Positions 15,628 through 20,941 of a DNA stretch of 20,941 nt are shown here, in pieces. The stretch's first letter is position 1, and each line of letters opens with the position of its first letter. The position numbers and the translations under genes are program-made. This stretch comes from an uncultured Oscillospiraceae bacterium (lineage in GTDB: Bacteria > Bacillota > Clostridia > Oscillospirales > Ruminococcaceae), in NCBI GenBank assembly GCA_900552845.1, contig USBC01000012.1, positions 1 through 20,941 on the forward strand, read 5' to 3'. The notes under the pieces are model-generated. The model saw only the letters and a program-made list of their open reading frames with translations, was not told the DNA's origin and searched no databases.

Positions 15628-15936
15628 ATGTATAAAATAGCCGTGTTGGGCGATGCCCAAAGCGTACAAGGCTTTGCGGCGCTGGGGCTGGAGACCTGCC
15701 CCGCTGAAACGCCGGAATGCGCACGCCCCATTCTGCATCGACTGGCAAAGGAAGATACAGCCATCATTTACATCACCGAGCAGCTGGCGGCAGGGCTTGC
15801 CCCAGAATTGGATCGGTACCGTAAGGCAGCCACCCCCGCCATTATTCTCATTCCGGGCAAGGAAGGAAGTCTTGGCTTGGGAATGCAGCAGGTTAAAACA
15901 ACAGTGGAGCGCGCAGTCGGCGCGGATATCATCTGA
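15628..15936 (+). CDS. ntpG: V-type ATPase subunit F (NtpG)
   Basis: 102 residues, family length. Small Rossmann-like protein of the central stalk: MYKIAVLGDAQSVQGFAALG at the start, AIIYITEQLA in the middle, and PAIILIPGKEGSLG then GMQQVKTTVERAVGADI at the end, all typical. The start is ATG 15628, 8 bases after AAGGAGG; an in-frame GTG at 15619 overlaps the ribosome site and is rejected. Named after the E. hirae operon, where subunit F is ntpG. Confidence 0.93.
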   Translation: MYKIAVLGDAQSVQGFAALGLETCPAETPECARPILHRLAKEDTAIIYITEQLAAGLAPELDRYRKAATPAIILIPGKEGSLGLGMQQVKTTVERAVGADII

Positions 15937-15956
15937 GGAAAGGAAGAAAACGCCCC

Positions 15957-17732
15957 ATGGGAAAAATCGTTAAAGTCTCCGGCCCGCTGGTAGTTGCCAC
16001 CGGTCTGGAGGAAGCTAATATGGCAGATGTGGTTCGCGTAGGGGAGCAGCGTCTTATCGGTGAGATCCTGACCATGAACAGCGGCTCCGCATCCATTCAG
16101 GTTTACGAGGAAACCTCCGGACTCGGACCTGGCGCAGAAGTCGTTACGACCGGCTCACCGCTTTCGGTCGAGCTGGGTCCCGGACTGATCGAAAATATCT
16201 ATGACGGAATTCAGCGTCCGCTGGATGCCATTATGAAAAAAACAGGCGGCAATAACCTGCCTCGCGGCGTGGAAGTGCCTGCTTTGGATCGGGAGAAAAA
16301 GTGGGAGTTTACCGCTACCGCCCACGCCGGTGATGAGGTCATCGGCGGCGATATTATCGGTACGGTGCAGGAGACCCCCTCTATTCTGCACAAGATTATG
16401 ATTCCGCCCAAAATGAAGGGCAAGATTGTTTCCATACAATCCGGTTGCTACACCGTTACCGAAACGGTGGCTGTTCTTGAACAGCCGGACGGCACTCGTG
16501 TAGACCTGCCTATGATGCAAAAATGGGCAGTTCGTGTGGGACGTCCTTATCGTCGTAAATTCCCGCCCAGCGTGCCGCTTCAGTCCGGACAGCGCATCGT
16601 GGATACCTTCTTCCCGGTGGCAAAGGGCGGTACCGCAGCCATTCCGGGGCCTTTCGGCTCCGGTAAAACGGTCATGCAGCATGCCCTTGCCAAGTGGTCA
16701 GATGTTGATCTTGTGGTTTACATCGGCTGCGGTGAGCGTGGCAATGAGATGACCGATGTTTTGCGGGAATTTCCGGAGCTTATTGACCCCCGTACCGGAG
16801 AGTCGCTGATGAAGCGTACTGTGCTGATTGCCAATACCTCTGATATGCCGGTTGCGGCGCGTGAAGCGTCCATTTACACCGGTATCACCATTGCGGAGTA
16901 CTACCGCGATATGGGCTATGCAGTTGCCGTTATTGCCGACTCTACCTCCCGCTGGGCAGAGGCACTGCGTGAGATGAGCGGTCGCTTGGAGGAAATGCCC
17001 GGCGAGGAGGGCTATCCCGCCTATCTTTCCTCCCGACTGGCGCAGTTCTACGAGCGCGCCGGCTCCGTTGCCTGCATTGGCAGCGATGAGGAGCGCTACG
17101 GATCTCTGACTGCGGTTGGTGCGGTATCGCCTCCCGGCGGCGATCTTTCCGAGCCTGTTTCGCAGGCAACCATGCGTATTGTCAAGGTATTCTGGGCACT
17201 TGATGCCAGCCTTGCTTACCGTCGCCATTTCCCGGCCATCAACTGGCTCAATTCCTATTCTCTTTACATCGATAGTCTCCGTCCATGGTATGAGCAGCAT
17301 TTCGGGAAAGCCTTTTTGCAGAACCGTGAATGGGCAATGTCTGTCCTGCAGGAGGAAGCAAGCCTCAACGAGATCGTCCAGCTTGTCGGTAAGGATTCCC
17401 TTTCCGCAAAGGATCAGATCACACTGGAAACCGCCCGTATGGTGCGGGAGGACTTCCTGCAACAGAACTCCTTCGTCGATATTGACTCCTTCTCGGAGTA
17501 TGACCGGCAGGCAAGAATGCTTTCAATGATCCGCCGGTATGATGCACTCTGCCGGGGAGCTGCCGAGCGCGGCTGCCGTGTTGCCGAGCTATTTATGACC
17601 CCATCTCGCGAAAAGCTGGGTCGTGCCAAGAGCGTCCCCTCCGACCGCTATGAGGAGGAATATGATCTCCTCTTGACTCAGATGGAGGAAGAACTGGAAG
17701 CATTGGCGCAGAAAGGAGAGGAAGCACTGTGA
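15957..17732 (+). CDS. ntpA: V-type ATPase catalytic subunit A
   Basis: 591 residues. It hydrolyses (or makes) ATP in the V1 head. The Walker A loop GPFGSGKT is at 231-238 (Lys237, Thr238). The catalytic glutamate lies in CGERGNEM (Glu260). ADSTSRWAEALREMSGRLEE follows as the Walker B region, then PGEEGYPAYLSSRLAQFYER. The long insert between the N-terminal barrel and the P-loop (roughly 80-190) marks it as V/A-type rather than F-type. No key residue is missing. Its last four bases overlap the start of ntpB (GTGA), which keeps A and B production matched. Confidence 0.97.
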   Translation: MGKIVKVSGPLVVATGLEEANMADVVRVGEQRLIGEILTMNSGSASIQVYEETSGLGPGAEVVTTGSPLSVELGPGLIENIYDGIQRPLDAIMKKTGGNNLPRGVEVPALDREKKWEFTATAHAGDEVIGGDIIGTVQETPSILHKIMIPPKMKGKIVSIQSGCYTVTETVAVLEQPDGTRVDLPMMQKWAVRVGRPYRRKFPPSVPLQSGQRIVDTFFPVAKGGTAAIPGPFGSGKTVMQHALAKWSDVDLVVYIGCGERGNEMTDVLREFPELIDPRTGESLMKRTVLIANTSDMPVAAREASIYTGITIAEYYRDMGYAVAVIADSTSRWAEALREMSGRLEEMPGEEGYPAYLSSRLAQFYERAGSVACIGSDEERYGSLTAVGAVSPPGGDLSEPVSQATMRIVKVFWALDASLAYRRHFPAINWLNSYSLYIDSLRPWYEQHFGKAFLQNREWAMSVLQEEASLNEIVQLVGKDSLSAKDQITLETARMVREDFLQQNSFVDIDSFSEYDRQARMLSMIRRYDALCRGAAERGCRVAELFMTPSREKLGRAKSVPSDRYEEEYDLLLTQMEEELEALAQKGEEAL

Positions 17733-19102
17733 TCCGTGAATATAAAACGATACGGGAAATCTCCGGCCCGCTGATGGTAGTTGACCATGTACAGGGCGTC
17801 ACCTATGATGAACTGGCGGAGATCGAGCTGACCGATGGTTCTCTGCGCCGCTGCAAGGTGCTGGAGGTTAACGGTGATACCGCCGTGGTGCAGCTGTTTG
17901 AAGCTTCTGCCGGTATCAATCTGGCAGGTTCCAAGATCCGCTTTTTGGGTCACCCGCTGCAGCTTGCCGTTTCAGGTGATATGCTGGGACGAGTATTTAA
18001 CGGCATGGGTCAGCCGATTGATGACGGTCCCGCTATTTTGGCGGACGAATACCGAGATATCAACGGTCTTGCCATGAATCCTGCAGCACGCAATTATCCC
18101 AATGAATTTATCCAGACCGGTATTTCAACCATTGACGGTCTGAATACGCTGGTCAGAGGACAGAAGCTGCCGATCTTCTCCGGCTCCGGTTTGCCGCATG
18201 CACAGCTCGCTGCACAGATCGCACGTCAGGCGCGGGTGTTGGACGGGGAAAGCAACTTTGCAGTTGTATTTGCTGCGATCGGCATCACCTATGAGGAATC
18301 CGAATTCTTTGTCAATGAGTTCCGCCGCACCGGCGCCATTGACCGCACCGTGCTGTTCACCAATCTGGCAAATGACCCTGCAGTCGAGCGTATCGCCACG
18401 CCGCGCATGGCACTCACCGCTGCCGAATATCTTGCCTTTGATCTCGGAATGCACGTGCTGGTCATTCTTACCGATATCACCAACTATGCCGAGGCACTGC
18501 GGGAAATCTCCGCTGCTAAAAAGGAGGTTCCCGGCCGTCGCGGTTATCCCGGATATCTTTATACCGACCTTGCTACGATGTACGAGCGTGCCGGACGGCA
18601 GGTGGGCAAAGAAGGTTCCATCACCATGATCCCTATTCTCACCATGCCGGAAGACGATAAGACCCACCCCATTCCCGATCTTACCGGATACATTACCGAG
18701 GGACAGATCATTCTATCTCGTGAGCTATTCCGACGCGGTGTTACGCCGCCCGTTGATGTCCTGCCCTCCCTTTCCCGCCTTAAGGATAAGGGAATCGGTG
18801 CAGGGAAGACCCGTGAGGACCACGCCGGTACCATGAACCAGCTCTTTGCTGCCTACGCTACAGGCAAAGAAAACAAAGAACTGATGTCCATTTTGGGAGA
18901 AGCGGCACTTTCCGAGGTCGATTTGCAGTATGCCCGTTTTGCCGATGAATTTGAGCGGCGCTATGTTTCGCAGGGCAGCGAGGAAAACCGTTCTGTCGAG
19001 GAAACCTTGAATCTGGGCTGGCAGCTTCTCAGCCTGCTGCCCAAAAGTGAGCTGAAGCGTATCAAACCGGAGCATATCGAAAAATACCTGCCAAAGCAGT
19101 AA
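17729..19102 (+). CDS. ntpB: V-type ATPase subunit B
   Basis: 457 residues, GTG start overlapping the ntpA stop, with GAAAGGAGAGG about 8 bases upstream. Non-catalytic partner of A in the hexameric head. The P-loop is degenerate (SGSGLPHAQ, 151-159), as expected for B. The arginine finger supplied to the A-subunit active site is Arg350 in LPSLSRLKDKG, the same residue number as in E. hirae NtpB. PGRRGYPGYLYTDLATMYER is the family signature. All features look functional. Confidence 0.97.
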   Translation: MIREYKTIREISGPLMVVDHVQGVTYDELAEIELTDGSLRRCKVLEVNGDTAVVQLFEASAGINLAGSKIRFLGHPLQLAVSGDMLGRVFNGMGQPIDDGPAILADEYRDINGLAMNPAARNYPNEFIQTGISTIDGLNTLVRGQKLPIFSGSGLPHAQLAAQIARQARVLDGESNFAVVFAAIGITYEESEFFVNEFRRTGAIDRTVLFTNLANDPAVERIATPRMALTAAEYLAFDLGMHVLVILTDITNYAEALREISAAKKEVPGRRGYPGYLYTDLATMYERAGRQVGKEGSITMIPILTMPEDDKTHPIPDLTGYITEGQIILSRELFRRGVTPPVDVLPSLSRLKDKGIGAGKTREDHAGTMNQLFAAYATGKENKELMSILGEAALSEVDLQYARFADEFERRYVSQGSEENRSVEETLNLGWQLLSLLPKSELKRIKPEHIEKYLPKQ

Positions 19103-19114
19103 GGAGGGAGCAAC

Positions 19115-19807
19115 TTGACGGGAACCATCATCAATCCCACCCGCATGGAGCTGACCCGCCTCAAGCGCCAGCTCCGCACCGCCCAACGGGGTCATAAGCT
19201 GCTGCGGGATAAGCGCGATGAGCTGATGAAGCAGTTTATGGAGACCGTTCGGGAAAATCGCGCTTTGCGTCAGCGGGTTGAGGAGGGTCTTATGCAGGCA
19301 CATGCCTCCTTTACTGTTGCCGCCGCTCTCATGACACCGGAGATGCTCGGGCAATCTTTGCTTATCCCCAGCCGCAGTGTAGAACTGGATATGAGCTTTG
19401 AGAATGTTATGTCGGTGGAGGTACCCCGCTACCATTTTACCGAAAAGCAGGGAGGCAGTGCATACCCCTACGGCTATGCGCAAACCAGTGGAGAACTGGA
19501 CGATGCCGTCTCGGCACTTTCCGGGGTGTTTCAGGATATGCTGCGTCTTGCAGAGATTGAAAAGGCAACACAGCTTTTGGCGGAGGAAATTGAAAAGACC
19601 CGCCGCCGTGTCAATGCGCTGGAGTATGTCAAGATTCCTCAGATGCAGGAGAGCATTCGATACATAACCATGAAGTTGGACGAAAACGAGCGTGCCAATA
19701 CCATTCGCCTGATGAAGGTCAAGGATATGATCCTCAAGGAGGCAATCATGGAGCAGCGCGCCGCAGATGCCGAAGCCCTGCGGGAAAGCAGTCAGCATTC
19801 ATCATAA
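19115..19807 (+). CDS. ntpD: V-type ATPase subunit D (central rotor shaft)
   Basis: 230 residues. It forms the long antiparallel coiled-coil shaft turning inside A3B3. INPTRMELTRLKRQLRTAQR and GHKLLRDKRDELMKQF are characteristic. The start is TTG 19115, 6 bases after AAGGAGGG; the next ATG (19145) would remove the conserved NPTR segment, so TTG is preferred. The C-terminal helix (RRRVNALEYVKIPQMQESIR) completes the shaft. It is the last gene of the operon; E. hirae has ntpH and ntpJ after this point, but here a terminator follows. Confidence 0.95.
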   Translation: MTGTIINPTRMELTRLKRQLRTAQRGHKLLRDKRDELMKQFMETVRENRALRQRVEEGLMQAHASFTVAAALMTPEMLGQSLLIPSRSVELDMSFENVMSVEVPRYHFTEKQGGSAYPYGYAQTSGELDDAVSALSGVFQDMLRLAEIEKATQLLAEEIEKTRRRVNALEYVKIPQMQESIRYITMKLDENERANTIRLMKVKDMILKEAIMEQRAADAEALRESSQHSS

Positions 19808-19833
19808 TTCCCGATTTCATCAAAAAAACAATC

Positions 19834-19866
19834 AGACCTCCGAAGGTTTCCTCCGGAGGTCTTTCT
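19834..19866. terminator. Bidirectional terminator between ntpD and the BrnQ-type gene
   Basis: AGACCTCCG (19834-19842) pairs with CGGAGGTCT (19854-19862). The plus side continues TTCTCTAA. The minus side runs into TTGTTTTTTT, so it is strongest for the minus-strand transporter gene that ends at 19888. Confidence 0.8.
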
Positions 19867-19887
19867 CTAATCCCTTTTTAATTATTA

Positions 19888-20941
19888 TCAGGCAGTTACT
19901 TTCTTCTTATTTCTTCCGGCATAATGTACGGCCAGACCGATCAGAAGCCCCAGCGCAGCAGGACATACCCAGCCCAGTCCCAGTCCGGAAAGCGGCAGCA
20001 CGCTGCCGATAGCGTCAATGACGCCGTCCAGATGGCAGGAAGCGCGCAGTGCGGCAGGCAGGGTGCGCAGCAGATCATAAAGAGAGGCTACCAGCGTCAG
20101 CCCGATGACCCAGTTATATACTGCCCTGTCATGCTCAAAGAACCTGCCGAACAACGCAAGCAGGATAAGGGTGATGGAAAGGGGGTACAAGAACATCAGC
20201 ACCGGTACAGAGTATTCGATGATGGCGGAAAGGCCGAAATTGGCAATGATGAGGGAAATCAGCGTGAAGATGACCGCCCAGACCCGATAGGCAGGGCCCT
20301 TGGGGAACAGTCCGCTGAAGGTTTCGGCACAGCTGGTGATCAACCCGACTGCCGTTTTCAGGCAGGCAAGGGTTACAGTCACCGCAAGAATCAAGAGACC
20401 GATCCGACCAAGGAAGGTTTGGGAGATCTGTGCCAATGCGACACCACCGTTTTCGGCTGCGGGCAGTACGCCGCGGCTCTTGGCACTCATAGCGGTAACG
20501 GCAATATAAATAAGTCCCATAAACAGGCAGCTGAAGATACCGGCTTTTGCGGTATTGCTTGCTACTGCGCCGGGTTCATCAACGCCGAGCTCCCGGATAA
20601 CCTGTACCACAATGATGCCGAAGGCGAGACTGGCAAGGGCGTCCATGGTGTTATAGCCCTCCAAAAAGCCGGTGAAGAAAGGCTGCTCGATATAGCTGCC
20701 CATAGGCTCTACACTGGCAACAGAAACGGCGGCAGGGGAAAGCAGCGTTACCACGACCAGAATGCCGAGGAACAGCAGGAAGAAGGGGTTGAGGATCTTG
20801 CCGACCCATGTAAGGATCTTACCGGGACGCAGCGAGAACAACAGCGCCGCAATAAAGAACGCCAGCGTGAACAGCAGGAGATACAGCTTCATATTGCCGT
20901 TCTGGGGAAGGATCTGTTCCAGCCCGACGGTGAAGGAAACG
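19888..20941 (-). CDS. brnQ: BrnQ-type branched-chain amino acid:cation symporter (N-terminus cut by right edge)
   Basis: 351 residues are visible; about 80-100 N-terminal residues lie beyond base 20941. The frame is open to the edge: VSFTVGLEQILPQNGN precedes the first ATG at 20892 and matches the BrnQ segment ATVSFEVG, so that ATG is internal. The visible part has about nine membrane segments. FLEGYNTMDALASLAFGIIV and KTAVGLITSCAETF are typical of the family, as is the start LLFTLAFFIAALLFSLRPGK. The family imports leucine, isoleucine and valine with Na+ (or H+). It is convergent with the V-ATPase operon. Confidence 0.9.
   Translation of the reverse strand, partial: VSFTVGLEQILPQNGNMKLYLLLFTLAFFIAALLFSLRPGKILTWVGKILNPFFLLFLGILVVVTLLSPAAVSVASVEPMGSYIEQPFFTGFLEGYNTMDALASLAFGIIVVQVIRELGVDEPGAVASNTAKAGIFSCLFMGLIYIAVTAMSAKSRGVLPAAENGGVALAQISQTFLGRIGLLILAVTVTLACLKTAVGLITSCAETFSGLFPKGPAYRVWAVIFTLISLIIANFGLSAIIEYSVPVLMFLYPLSITLILLALFGRFFEHDRAVYNWVIGLTLVASLYDLLRTLPAALRASCHLDGVIDAIGSVLPLSGLGLGWVCPAALGLLIGLAVHYAGRNKKKVTA

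Noticed and set aside
18725..19798. Minus-strand open frame (357 codons) opposite ntpB and ntpD
   Set aside because: Lies across two conserved ATPase genes, with no ribosome site or recognisable domain.
20890..20892. ATG at 20892 as the start of the BrnQ-type gene
   Set aside because: The frame stays open upstream to the edge and encodes a conserved BrnQ segment (VSFTVG), so this ATG is internal.
1..20941. CRISPR arrays, tRNA/rRNA genes, insertion sequences or phage genes
   Set aside because: No regularly spaced repeats, tRNA-like folds, transposase or integrase motifs were seen on either strand.

Overview
The window looks like chromosome of an anaerobic, amino-acid or organic-acid fermenting Clostridia-type Bacillota. 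The evidence is strong AAGGAGG-type ribosome sites, a Bcd-like acyl-CoA dehydrogenase with EtfB/EtfA, and a V-type (not F-type) ATPase operon in the Enterococcus/Clostridium gene order. An Oscillospiraceae-like gut fermenter is my best guess, but sequence alone cannot fix the family. I saw no phage, IS element, CRISPR array, tRNA or rRNA.

Layout. (1) 1-322, minus: the N-terminal part of a DUF1538-like membrane protein that runs off the left edge and apparently starts at CTG. (2) 529-1071, plus: a small unrecognised lipoprotein with its own good promoter. (3) 4265-1197, minus: acyl-CoA dehydrogenase, etfB and etfA as one tight operon, facing the lipoprotein across two hairpins. (4) 4494-5255, plus: a LuxR-type regulator divergent from the dehydrogenase operon. 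(5) 6219-5345, minus: a LysR-type regulator broken by one missing base. (6) 6515-10897, plus: an M20 metallopeptidase, a DUF5058-like membrane protein, a second small membrane protein, a class III CoA-transferase and a MaoC-like hydratase, ending at a hairpin terminator. (7) 11240-19807, plus: a nine-gene V-type ATPase operon, ntpFIKECGABD. (8) 20941-19888, minus: a BrnQ-type branched-chain amino acid transporter cut by the right edge.

How they may work together. The LysR gene, M20 peptidase, membrane-protein pair, CoA-transferase and hydratase form a plausible unit: take up a small peptide or N-acylated compound, hydrolyse it, attach CoA to the acid product, and hydrate or dehydrate the thioester. 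The neighbouring dehydrogenase/Etf trio could carry out the redox step on the same or a related acyl-CoA. This link is inference. The M20/DUF5058/partner core is the best candidate here for a poorly described system.

The V-ATPase proteolipid carries the residues that bind Na+ in the E. hirae enzyme. A Na+ gradient could therefore power the BrnQ symporter next door. The LysR frameshift needs checking, because a likely operator overlapping its promoter is still intact.
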